Of a stretch of DNA of 64,000 nucleotides, positions 1 through 11,400 are shown piece by piece. How positions within the stretch are numbered: the stretch's first letter is position 1; each line of letters starts with the position of its first letter. The notes beneath the pieces were generated by a model. It made no database searches. It worked only from the letters and a program-made list of their open reading frames with translations, and had not been told where the DNA came from. The DNA is taken from assembly GCA_021292105.1 (NCBI GenBank), contig CM037867.1, positions 9,986,728 to 10,050,727 on the forward strand. The letters run 5' to 3'. The translations under genes and the position numbers were made by a program. This DNA is from Anadara kagoshimensis. Its lineage: Eukaryota; Mollusca; Bivalvia; Arcoida; Arcidae.

Positions 1-1725
1 ATATCTCTCAATCTACAAGACTTATGAACTTAATTTTTGGTCAGAATGTGTAAAATGTGTTATATTTCCAATATGTAAACGTGTTTTATAGGTATTTAAT
101 AAAAATATGGATTTATAGCGAATTTCATTTTTGCAATTCACGATCTCTTGACTACGAGCCAGTCAGTTGTCTGTGGTATTTACTACGAGCCCGTTATATC
201 TCTCGATCTACATGACTTATGCAATTGATATTTGGTCAGAATGTGTAAAATATGCTATATTTTCAATATGTTAACGTGTTTTATATGTATTTAATAAAAA
301 ATAGATTTATAGCGAATTTCATTTTTGTAATTCACGATCTCTTGACTACGAACCCGTAATGGCTTCTCAGTTGTTTATGGTATTTACTACGAGCCCGTTA
401 TATCTCTCGATCTACAGGACTTATGAAATTAATATTTTGTCAGAATGTGTAAAATATATTATATTTTCAATATGTTAACGTGTTTTTATGCATTTAAAAA
501 AAATGTGGATTTATAGCAAATTTCATTTTTGCCATTCACGATCTCTTGACTACGAGCCCGTAATGGCTTCTCAGTTGTTTATGGTATTTACTACGAGCCC
601 TTTTTATCTTTCGATCTACAGGGGTTACAATGTCAATATTTGGTCAGAATGTGTAAAATATGATATTTTTTATTTAACACACTGATTTTTTATTAACATT
701 ACTGTTATAGACGAATTAATGTGCAATTGCGCACATACCGCACCAATACACATTACATACACTCCTGTGGTATTTACTACGAGCCCGTTATATCTCTTGA
801 TCTATAAGACTGATGAAGTTAATTTTTGGTCAGAATGTGTAAAATATGTTATATTTCCAATATGTTAACATGTTTAATATGTATTTAATCAAAATATTGA
901 CTTATAGCGAATTTCATTTTTGTCATTCACGATCTCTTGACTACGAGCTTGTAATGGCTTGGTATTTACTACGAGCCCGTTATATCTTTCAATCTACACG
1001 ACATATGTACTTAATATTTCGCCAAAATGTGTAAAATATGTTATATTTTCAATATGTAAACGCATGTTATAGGTATTTAACAAAAATATGGAATTATGAG
1101 CAATTACGGACATGCCGCACCAATACACATCACTTACACTCCTGTGGTATTTACTACGAGCCCGTTATATCTCTCGATCTATAAGACTGATGAAGTTAAT
1201 TTTTGGTCAGAATGTGTAAAATATGTTATATTTCCAAAAAGTTAACGTGTTTAATATGTATTTAATCAAAATATTGACTTATAGCGAATTTCATTTTTGT
1301 CATTTACGATCTCTTGACTACGAGCCCGTAATGGCTTCTCAGTTGTTTATGGTATTTACTACGAGCCCGTTATATCTCTTGATCTACAGGGGTTACAATG
1401 TCAATATTTGGCCAGAATGTGTAAAATATGATATATTTTCATTTAACACACTGATTTTTTTATGAAAATTACTGTAATAGATGAATTAATGTGCAATTGC
1501 GCACATACCGCACCAATACACATTACTTACACTCACGTGGTATTTACTACGAGCCCGTTATATCTCTCAATCTACAAGAATTATGAACTTAATTTTTGGT
1601 CGGAATGTGTAAAATATGTTATATTTTCAATATATTAACGTGTTTTATTGGTATTTAATAAAAATATGGATTTATAGCGAATTTCATTTTTTTCCATTCA
1701 CGATCTCTTGACTACGAGCCCGTAT
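1..1725 (+). repeat. ~195-bp tandem repeat array, left array
   Basis: About eight and a half diverged units. The anchor TACTACGAGCCCGT recurs near 180, 387, 588, 774, 966, 1151, 1352 and 1547, so spacing is 185-207 bp. Each unit also carries TTGACTACGAGCC, TGGTCAGAATGTGTAAAATA and TATAGCGAATTTCATTTTTG. Some units contain an extra block (690-770, 1465-1540) with GCGCACATACCGCACCAAT. Several short open frames run through the units, but they are the same repeat read repeatedly and are not genes. The array begins before the window. The inverted partner lies at 4660-5880. Confidence 0.9.
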
Positions 1726-2062
1726 CTCAGAAACTATAAAGTTTTTGTATAGGCATGTATATTAGAATATTGTAGGTATTGGCCTATCGATCATTTTGAT
1801 ATATGAATGAAGGTCAAAGGTCAAGGTCATAGACGCGAACGAATACTTAAATGGTTAATTATCTCAAAAACTATAAACTTTTTGTATAGGCATGTATATT
1901 GGAATATTGTAGGCATTTGCACAACAATCATTTTGATATATGAATTAAGGTCATAGGTTCAAAGGTCAAGGTCATAGATGCAAACGAATACTTAAATTGT
2001 TAATTATCTCAAAAACTATAAACTCTTTGTATAGGCATGTATATTGGAATATTGTAGGTATT
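1724..2062 (+). repeat. ~140-bp tandem repeat, 2.5 copies, AGGTCA-rich
   Basis: Units start with ATCTCARAAACTATAAA at 1724, 1861 and 2006 (spacing 137 and 145 bp) and share TTTTTGTATAGGCATGTATAT. Two units contain runs of AGGTCA half-sites (1811-1829 and about 1948-1974). The repeat abuts the 195-bp array directly. Confidence 0.85.
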
Positions 2063-2337
2063 GGCATACAGATGTTTTAGCTGTTTATAAATAATATATT
2101 GTAGCTAGACTTTAAATATGTTATATATAGCATACTTATATAATAATTATTATAATTAATTTGCAAAAATACTAGCATATTATTGGCCCTTACTGCTGAA
2201 AATTTTGATATTCTCTTTTATTAATGTCATTGACCATTGAACCTCTGCATAAGATATGTACTCTTCCTCAGGTGAGCGTTAAGGCCCATGGGCCTCTTGT
2301 TATCAGATGCAATTTATTTAAATACACATTATTACGT

Positions 2338-2340
<3 letters not shown>

Positions 2341-2371
<31 letters not shown>
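2341..2371. repeat. (TC)n microsatellite
   Basis: Uninterrupted TC dinucleotides, about 15 copies. The surrounding 2063-2700 is A+T-rich with nothing recognisable as coding. Confidence 0.95.
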
Positions 2372-2373
<2 letters not shown>

Positions 2374-2700
2374 ATTAAAGTTTTTAATAATAAATATTTA
2401 TTTATTCATTTTTTACACATGAATAACAATTGGTAAAAAGTAATTAATATTCCCTAACATTACTACTCATCATTACATCCTTAAGATTCCGGTCCATCCA
2501 AATTAATTAAAGTTAATTTAATTAACACCATACGGGTAAATTTTCACGTAGAATATGCTATAGCTTAGTTAAATGAGTTTGAATTTGCTTCTGTTATCAA
2601 TTAGTTACGTAAGTTGTGGATGAGGTGTGCCGATGGTCATTTATTAGTAACCGTGATGTGTTTATTACTAGTGTGGCGACACCTTTAGGGGTTTCGCGGA

Positions 2701-3312
2701 AAAGAATGGAACAATCTAGAGGATTTCAATTAGTAGAGCTCATCCACAGAACTTGCCAATCAAAAGTTTAACACAGACCTAACGGATAAGTGCCTAACCT
2801 ACCAATAATTTGGTAAAGATTTGGTTACTTTTTTATGGGTACAAATTAAAAACGGTACGTTAAATTTATTTTGGATGATAGGGCCGGGCCGACTTTAAAC
2901 AGTTATTGTGGATTTTATGTGCAAGATAGAAAAAATATAAAAATACCGTCTTTTCCGTCAGATCTTAAACTTTTTTCGGTCAATGGACGACTTTTTCGTA
3001 CAATGAACGGTTATCGAACAGGAGTGCGTTAAACATAATTGTTTTTTGGAAAAATTCATTTTTTGCATGTTTGACCCCAAAATTAAGTATGATACCGAAT
3101 TTTCCCAAAAAATTCACCAAGTTAGATAGCTAGATCGCATTAGACTCCACAACCTCAGAAGTTTTTAGCAAAATCTATGCAGTAGTTTTCAAGGTTCCCA
3201 AGATGCAAGAATATGCGGCTAAAAAGGGGAAAGTTGTCGCCTTTATCATTTCACATCCAGAGGATGTTCCGAATGAATTCGGAACTAATCCTCTAGATTG
3301 TTCCATTCTTTA
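2701..3312. mobile_element. Terminal-inverted-repeat element, non-coding
   Basis: A ~25-bp inverted repeat begins AAAGAATGGAACAATCTAGA at 2701 and its complement ends at 3312. The ~610-bp interior has no open frame of note. A second short palindrome (GTTCCGAATGAATTCGGAAC) lies just inside the right end. No clear target-site duplication was found, so the class is open. Confidence 0.65.
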
Positions 3313-3595
3313 CCTATGAATAAATATGTTATTTACACCTTCAAACTGATAAATAGTCAAAACTATCACTTTTTTAAAATTTAAAGATAAATAAATACAA
3401 TAAGAAGCTGTAAAAAGAGTAATTTAAAGCTGAAACATAATATGTGTAGCAGGTTAGAGGTTATAAATAACAATCGTAATAAATAATAAATAAATAAGTT
3501 AAAAACTAACAATCATGACATTTTATTGCCGGTCATTATGTTTTAAAGTGCGTATTTATTTTCTCCTTTGATTTTTTGTCACATATACAAAAGGA

Positions 3596-3596
3596 A

Positions 3597-3647
<51 letters not shown>

Positions 3648-3649
3648 AT
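3596..3649. repeat. (AAAT)n microsatellite
   Basis: About 13 uninterrupted TAAA/AAAT units. The flanking 3313-4660 is A+T-rich single-copy-looking DNA in which I see no gene. Confidence 0.95.
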
Positions 3650-4659
3650 CATATACTTATACCATTATTAAAAATTCCAGTTCAGATTATTCCACTTATG
3701 ATCGGTCATGTGTTTTTTGAATTTTTATAAAATAATATAATTCAAAAGTAGCACATATATAAACAAAGATGTTTATGTACAAAATCCGAAAATGAATTAT
3801 TACACACACAAAATTCGAAATAAAAAAATTATAATAATTCCATAGTTTCATCAGTAAAGTCATGTAAAACTGTTTTACCTGGTTATTATTTTGCTGGTTC
3901 AGCATCGATTGAAGAAAAAATCTAAGGTTGTTTGTTAGAAAATGCTTATTTGCAATCTGCATTTGTGGTATACTTGACCCATGTTACGGGGGTCAGGCGT
4001 TGCAAACTTTGTGCGCTATTAAGACGGGATAAATTCAAGCAGAATTTTACAGAACTAAAATACCGAGAAGACATTCGTCACTGTTTTTCTAAAATGTAAT
4101 ACAACTTTATCATAGCAATGTAGTTTTTTTAGAAAATGTAACGGGGTTGAAGTCCTTATATGCGACATAAAAATCCCTTCTCAATATTGGTTTTTAAGAC
4201 ACAATTTAAAAATTCCGATCTAATGTAAAGTTTTTCCCTGTTTACTTAGGCCATCAATGTAATCTGAAATAAGTTCCACACTAACGAAATATTTTTACAG
4301 AGGTTAGGCAATTTTTTTTTTCGACAAATGGAAAATAACTGGTTGAAAATTATCAATGATCACTGGTAGAAAATCTACTTGGTTCAAGACCCTATCTGAT
4401 GTAAAGCAATAAATCTGACAGAATTTGTAAAAATGTTACGTTTAAAGCTAAAACATCAGCTCTGGAATTTTATTTATTGCTACATGTATGCTTAAACTTT
4501 GTAACCACGGGCACAAAATCCATCGACTTAAAAAGTACATTTGATTTGGGCCAAATTGAAAAAAAAAAATGAAACACTACGAGAATAAACTTGAAGCGTC
4601 TTTACTGCGATATTTAATTGAAGAAAGCGTTACGATTATTTTGGAATGACTGATATCTC

Positions 4660-5880
4660 TGGATTCATCAGTATTTGGTCAGAATACTTAAATCATTTCC
4701 TAATTTTTCAATATATATAGCAACAGAGCAACGGGATCGTAGTCAAAGATCGAGATCGTGAATGACAAAAAATTCGCTATAAATAATGGATCATTGAATA
4801 CAAGTTTAAATATTCAAAATATGTCACATTTTACACGCCAAATTACTTTTATAAATCCTTTAAACGGACTCGTAGTAAATACCGTTAAGTTCATATAGAC
4901 GCCATTACCAGATTACGCGGGCTCGTAGTCAAGAGATCGTGAATGACAAAAATGAAAATCCATATTTTTATTAAATACATATAAAGCACGTTTACATATT
5001 GAAAATATAGCATATTTTACACATTCTGACCAAATATTAATTTCATAAGTCCTGTAGATCGAGAGATATAACGGGCTCGTAGTAAATACCATAAACAACT
5101 GAGAAGCCATTACGGGCTCGTAGTCAAGAGCCTCATGAATTACAAAAATGAAATTCGCTATAAATCCATATTTTTATTAAATACATATAAAACACGTTTA
5201 CGTATTGAAAATATAACATATTTTACACATTCTGACCAAAAATTAAGTTCATAAGTCTTGTAGATCGAGAGATATAACGGGCTCGTAGTAAATACCACAG
5301 ACAACTGACTGGCTCGTAGTCAAGCGATCGTGAATGACAAAAATGAAATTTGCTATAAATCCATATTTTTATTAAATACATATAAAACACGTTTATATAT
5401 TGAAAATATAACATATTTTACACATTCTGACCAAAAATTAAGTTCATAAGTCTTGTAGATCGAGAGATATAACGGGCTCGTAGTAAATACCACAGACAAC
5501 TGACTGGCTCGTAGTCAAGCGATCGTGAATGACAAAAATGAAATTTGCTATAAATCCATATTTTTATTAAATACATATAAAACACGTTTATATATTGAAA
5601 ATATAACATATTTTACACATTCTGACCAAAAATTAAGTTCATAAGTCTTGTAGATCGAGAGATATAACGGGCTCGTAGTAAATACCACAGGAGTGTAAGT
5701 GATGTGTATTGGTGCGGTATGTGCGCAATTACGTAATTGCTCTTCAATTCATCTATAACAGCAATTTTCATAAAAAATAAGTTTGTGGAATAAAAATATA
5801 TCATATTTTACACATTCTGACCAAATATTGACCTTGTAACCCCTGTAAATCGTGAGAAATAACGGGCTCGTAGTGACGTG
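4660..5880 (-). repeat. ~195-bp tandem repeat array, inverted partner
   Basis: This is the same unit family as 1-1725 on the opposite strand (ACGGGCTCGTAGTAAATACC at about 5069, 5278, 5473 and 5668). Two consecutive units, about 5223-5417 and 5418-5612, appear identical over 195 bp, which points to recent unequal exchange or copying. The extra block with GGTGCGGTATGTGCGCAATT is present at about 5713. Short minus-strand open frames here are repeat translations. Confidence 0.9.
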
Positions 5881-5889
5881 TACAAGGGG

Positions 5890-8000
5890 TCGGAGGAGGT
5901 CGGTAAATACCGCGACCGGATATATGTACCCAATGCATGGTAGACAGAAAGTGTTTCTAAATTTAGGTCTAGAGTTATTTGCGACTGATCCAGATTGCAA
6001 TAAGAAATCCGTATTCCAGAAAATTTGAACACAAATAGAAATGGAATTCATAAAATAAAATTGACATATGATAATTGTTAGTGTATTGATCTATGAACAC
6101 AGTTTGACAAAATGACCCTGGAATTCTAGAACACTTACTATGGATGACTACAGAATTCTATAGAGTGTATTTTTTATATCGAATTCAATGAAAACTTTGG
6201 GATCAGAGTTATAACTTAAATATAAGTTTGCATGGTTCTCATATCCTCGTGTGTCCTAAGTTCGTGGTAATAACAGTTTGTGTCAAAAAATAAATTGGCA
6301 ATCATCAACAAACAATAAACATTTGAGTCTTACTTCAAATTTCTTGTCAAATCAGTTTCGAAATTGAAAATAACCTCAGTTATTTTCGTTACATACCGGT
6401 AAACATCGTTTGTAAACAATACCCTCGGGTTATATGATATTTTGAAGAATCAGGGTTCACGCTGCCGTTCGCTTTTTTCGCAAAATGAGAAAAATAAATA
6501 AGTTTGGCGATAAAAACTAAACATCAGCGAAAGTGATGGCAAAAACATTGTTTACATTACAGGTTCACTGCTCATCGCGAACATGAGCAGAGAGTCGTTA
6601 AAGCAACAGGTTTCCGTCTCCGTCTATGTGTATATCAAACGATCGATCTAGTGAGTTCCGAATGAGTGTTTATTTTGGTCATCGAAGCCATGCTCATGAT
6701 GTTGAATTAACAAAGTCCACGTGTGAAGGTGTTAATTACAGGTGGATTAATTCTTTAACGAGATTAATCAACGTTGTCCGCGAGTGATTACCAAGCTTAA
6801 GCCGGGACCGGTGTCTGTCTAGTGTCCCAAGAGCATTTACGGATAAACACAGGTAATTTAGAACGATTTATTATCGGCGATAGATCTTTGGACACTAGTA
6901 AAAACAGATGAGCACTTTTCGATAATTACAAAGCTTGTGTCTCATCTTTGATCAACCGATCGATAGACTTATACATCGACATGCGAAGTCAAAGAAATCA
7001 GATTATTGGCAATATCGCCAGTGTGCCATTATGGTTAAACATAAACCAACTGACAACTTGGAGAATTTGGCTTAAGCTCCAAAGAATAAAAGAAATAAAA
7101 CAAGAAAACTGTTGTTGTTTTTTATGTTATCAGAAATGCATTGTATTAGACAATTTTATTTCTTTTAAATTTTCGCTAGAAATTACAGTTGGATCAGAAA
7201 ATATTTTGGCCTATGAAAATTATATTTGGCGAAAAAAATATAGTTCTGGCGAAAGTTTTGGAGAAAATAAGATTGAAGTCAGTGTAACCCCTGAGAATTG
7301 TGAAAAGTTCGTGGGAGGTCTCCCGGATCACGTGATTTTACGTGATCAATTTCTAAAAAACTGATTTTTTCTAAAAGAAATATTTTAAGTAGTCTAGTTT
7401 AGATTTACAACAGAATTTGTTAAAAAATAAAATTTATAACAAGAAAAAACGATCATACACTTCCCGTATGACATGAGCAATTGACCTCGTTTTTACACCC
7501 GTTTCTACATCATATTATATGGTGAAAAATGCATATATTTTACTGAAAATGGCGTAAGTGTTACATGTTTTTGATTTCGCTAAAAACTAAATTTACCTGG
7601 TACAAAATGTTTCAAATGAGGATCGGATAAATAGGTCAAAGACTCCATTTGCAGACGTCATAGTTTACATGTTGATTTATTTTACATTTGACGAAAAAAA
7701 TAAAGAGATAGTTTAAGAATAATTTGGGAATAGTAAAATCTGTCTAAAAATTAAAATTTCCGATATTTTTATATATTTTTGTTATTTTCAAACATATTTT
7801 AATTCCTATTTAACAAAAATGGAAAGTTGAACACTTATGGCGCCTTTTTTGACTTTGAACATGTGCAGTGATGTGCTTCCTATGATTGATATCCAGTATA
7901 AACAAAATGCCACAAACTTGACACTACCATGAAGTTAGGGCACATGAGGATATATGTTTAGGATAAGATGCATAATTATGTAATAGGACAGAGAAAAAAT
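5890..8000. other. Region upstream of SNX4 with no supported coding exon
   Basis: The region is A+T-rich. The SNX4 promoter and first exon probably lie here. A strong donor-like site (ACACAG|GTAATTT) sits at 6852/6853. Weaker short ATG frames ending in donor-like sequence occur near 6582. I could not choose among them. A 138-codon frame at 6948-7364 has no recognisable motif and low-complexity codon use, so I do not call it. Confidence 0.4.
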
Positions 8001-8014
8001 GTAGGGTCTGACAG

Positions 8015-8090
8015 TTTATCGAACCAGGGACCTCCTACTCTATAGGCCAGTGCTCTACCAACTTAACTACTGTGTACCCAGGATGTAGAA
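8015..8090 (-). repeat. tRNA-like SINE head
   Basis: On the minus strand the sequence reads as a tRNA-type promoter: a box-A-like TAGTTAAGTTGGTAGAG followed by box-B-like GGTTCGATAA about 40 bp later. No CCA-proximal acceptor pairing is seen, so it reads as a SINE head or tRNA pseudogene, not a functional tRNA. Confidence 0.55.
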
Positions 8091-8199
8091 CAAGTTATTT
8101 CTTTCATCAATGGTCGTGACCTCTTGGGTTTAAATTTTATTTTTTTTTAAATTTCTACCATTCAAGATGGGCATTACCTCAGAATGACTTTATAGATAT

Positions 8200-8365
8200 C
8201 AATATATGGCCCACATTTGCCAGACCACTACTTCTGAGGGCCACACTGGCCACCAACCTGTAACAAAGGAGATAAATATAGAGACATATGGGGGTTGAAC
8301 CCCGAACTCCCACACTATAGGTGACTGGTGAGTGCTGTACCAACTGAGCTACTCAGACCACTTGT
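8200..8365 (-). repeat. tRNA-derived SINE, minus orientation
   Basis: On the minus strand a tRNA-like head (GTAGCTCAGTTGGTACAGCA, box B GGGTTCAACCCCC) is followed by a non-tRNA body containing GGTTGGTGGCCAGTGTGG. It lies just upstream of the first recognised SNX4 exon. Confidence 0.65.
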
Positions 8366-8467
8366 GATGAGGATAACAATAAATGATGATTATGATGAAT
8401 AAAGTCTGGTGTTTTTGGCTATTTGTTAAATTTGAAAATTGAAATTATTTTAATTATTTTTTCACAG

Positions 8468-11400
8468 ACCAATTTGTTGCAATGGATGGAGATATCTGTA
8501 GCAGAACCAGAGAAACGAACGACAACGTCCATGAAAGTACAGGATACATATATTGTTTATCTGGTTGAAACAAGGTTTGTATCTCTAGATATTGTGTTAT
8601 AACTTCAAACCATGGATTTATATAATCATGTTTTAAATTTTTATGATGTGTGTGGTAGTTTCACATCAAACATTTTTCATAACCTTTGTATACAATAGGA
8701 CTTCAGTAACGGAGGTGGTATGTAGTTTTACAAAAGATTTTTTTACTTATATAGACTTTAGAAATGGTGGAGGAAACTAGAGTGCCCAGAGAAAACAACC
8801 AGTCTTCAAACAAACAAATTAAAGTACTCTTTAATACTAGAATCTGTCCCAAGAGGGTTCAAACCTAGGCAGTAACAGGGGTGTGACATGTAAGCTCATC
8901 CTTTAGACTACATTGACACAGAGCCCTCCACCCACTTTGAGTTACCCATGATATGGAGTTTTTATTTCAAATACATGTAAACACAATTGATAAATTGAAC
9001 TTTGTGTAGAAAATTATAACTTTAAGTTATCTATGGTATTAGAAAAAGATGGTTTAATTGTTTTTTTTAGTTTAACATCAAAAGTGAAAATGACTGTTAG
9101 GCAAAGTTAACCTGCAACTTGCAGACCCTTTTGTTATACTTAGTAATTACTTATTGTTTTTAGGATTACTGAAACTAGTATGAAGTGTTTTGGAGATGGT
9201 ACTACATCGCTATGGAGACGTTACAGTGAGTTTGAATTATTGCGGAATTACCTAGATATAATGTACCCATCTGTTGTTGTACCACCACTTCCTGAGAAAA
9301 AGGTAAGATAGCAAATGTACAGGAGAGAGAGAGAGAGAGAGAGAGAGGGGGGAAGGAAGAGTAATAATGATACCACACAAGTCAAAAGAGGACATACACA
9401 GGATGAACCTTAAGTATTTTTGAGTTAGTGGGCCCAACTCGCCATAAAAAAAGAAGTTTTTATAGCATTAAATAGGAAAAAAATAAGGGTTTACAATATG
9501 AACAATTGTAAACTGATTTTCGTTTCATTTATTTATTGGTATACCAACAGCATGGCTCACATTCATTACCTACGCTTAAAAATGTTTGTTCAGATGTTGA
9601 AAATAAACACTCATAGTGCTTCCTGCTAGAGAGGTCTGAGTACATGCTCTTTCCCTTTCCTACCCCCTTCCCCCCCATTATGTCGGGTCAACAGTTGCCT
9701 TGGTTGTCTCATAGAGCACTACTTTCCTAAACCAGCTGGGACCAGTTGGATTTTTACACCCACACATTACAGGGTTTCACTGTCTACTGTATATTTTATA
9801 TTTGCTTAGTAAATATATGTGATTCATTTTATTTTCAGCCATCTTATATATGGCAGAATTCAGCCACAGATAAGTTTGATCCAGAATTTATAGAAAGAAG
9901 AAGAGCAGCTTTAGAGGTACAAAACAAATAAAGTAAAACATACGAGTATAATTATCACCACAATTTGTTCAATAAAATTTTGATGATTAACCGAGGTAAA
10001 CTTATAAAGAACATAGATGAAACAGAATTCGAGACTTCAAAATAGTGTGGTGATAAGTTAGGTGGCAAAGTTTTTGAGGGGCATTATAACAAGGTTTTAT
10101 TGTGTATGTACTGTATTTATAGTACATGTAGTTAATGGGAAAGTCATGTCGTGTAGTTTAATGAAAAAACCATTTCATTTCAGTAAAACAGGAAATTAGT
10201 TCGTAAAGTAAAACATCTACTTTTTAATTTTTGTTTGTAAATATTGAAAAAAAAAAACATGTCTTGCTTGATATAGCGGCCATACAGTATCTTCATATGT
10301 GGTCATAAACACTTTGCAAAGCTTTTGGTTGAATTGTTTTTATGCTGCACTTTTCAAGGAAGTCAGCTGATATCCCGTTTGATTTTGTTTCTTCAGAGTT
10401 GTCAGAAGAACTTGATTGTGGTTTTTAGGTTTATAATTGGAAACGTTTTGTTTGGTTCATTTAAAAAATTAGCACTTTGGAAATTTGTAGAACGGAGATG
10501 ATCTTCATGTCAGGACAGCCGTCTTTTAGTTCTTAGAGAATAAAGATCAACACCCTGTGGCTTAAAAAAGAATTGATCTGATTTATAGCAACAGAATAAT
10601 GTTGAATTTTTGTTGAGAAATTCAAGCTGTTTTTTTTTAATTTTCATTTTCAGATTTTCCTTTTGCGAGTAGCAGCTCATCCAATGTTATCACAAGACAA
10701 AATATTTATTGGTTTTCTACAACAGGTAAGTTTGAAATAATTAACAGGGTTTCACAATCAAAGAGTAATGGTCAGAATTTGACCCAATTACCAATCTCTA
10801 AAACTTGAATATTTTTCAGAATTTGTTTGCTATTTTAAAATCTAAAACTATATCCACACTATTTTCTTTATATCTTTACAGTTAATATGTATACAAGCAT
10901 GTTAAATGCTCAGAAAATGTAGGGTGACATGTTTCAATATAGCAACCTTATAATGGAGCAGAGGTCCGAAACGGTCATATTTGCCGGACATGTCCGACAA
11001 AAAATTATTTTGACAGACGTGAAAAATCACCAGTCGGACATTTTTTGTTTTCGGACATTTTCAATTTTACAACAGGAATATTAAACAGACAAATCAGTTT
11101 TCGGTCCGACAAAAGTAAACTACCGCTAGTCTGTCTGTCGGTCTTTTAAACTCTACCTGACTTCACTAAGTGTATTGTCCTTACCACGTGTTTACCTGTC
11201 AACTACAACTCGATCTAATTATCAGGTGATTGTTTATTAATCAGTAAATACCTGTGGACTTAAGTAGTCGTGTGCCGCGTGTCTTACTGTCTATTTCTTT
11301 TGTTTCACAGTCCAAATCATAATAACTTTCTTTAAACTTGTGTTTGTTTAATAATAACTGTGTTGATTACGGAAGCCATAACGAGTGTCGGTCAAGGGTG

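Noticed and set aside
488-1465. Repeated open frames containing HFCHSRSLDYEPVMAS
   Set aside because: They are translations of the 195-bp repeat units, and the same peptide appears on the opposite strand in the inverted array.
3696-3962. 88-codon minus-strand frame
   Set aside because: A+T-rich, no homology-like motif, no splice or promoter context.
1-5880. CRISPR-like array reading of the repeats
   Set aside because: Repeats are ~195 bp with no short-repeat/unique-spacer alternation, and the genome is eukaryotic.
6948-7364. 138-codon + frame upstream of SNX4
   Set aside because: No motif, low-complexity A+T-driven composition, no splice-consistent link to SNX4; likely chance.
8015-8365. 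Two possible tRNA genes on the minus strand
   Set aside because: Internal promoter boxes are present but acceptor and anticodon stems do not pair well and SINE-body sequence follows at least one; treated as SINE heads.
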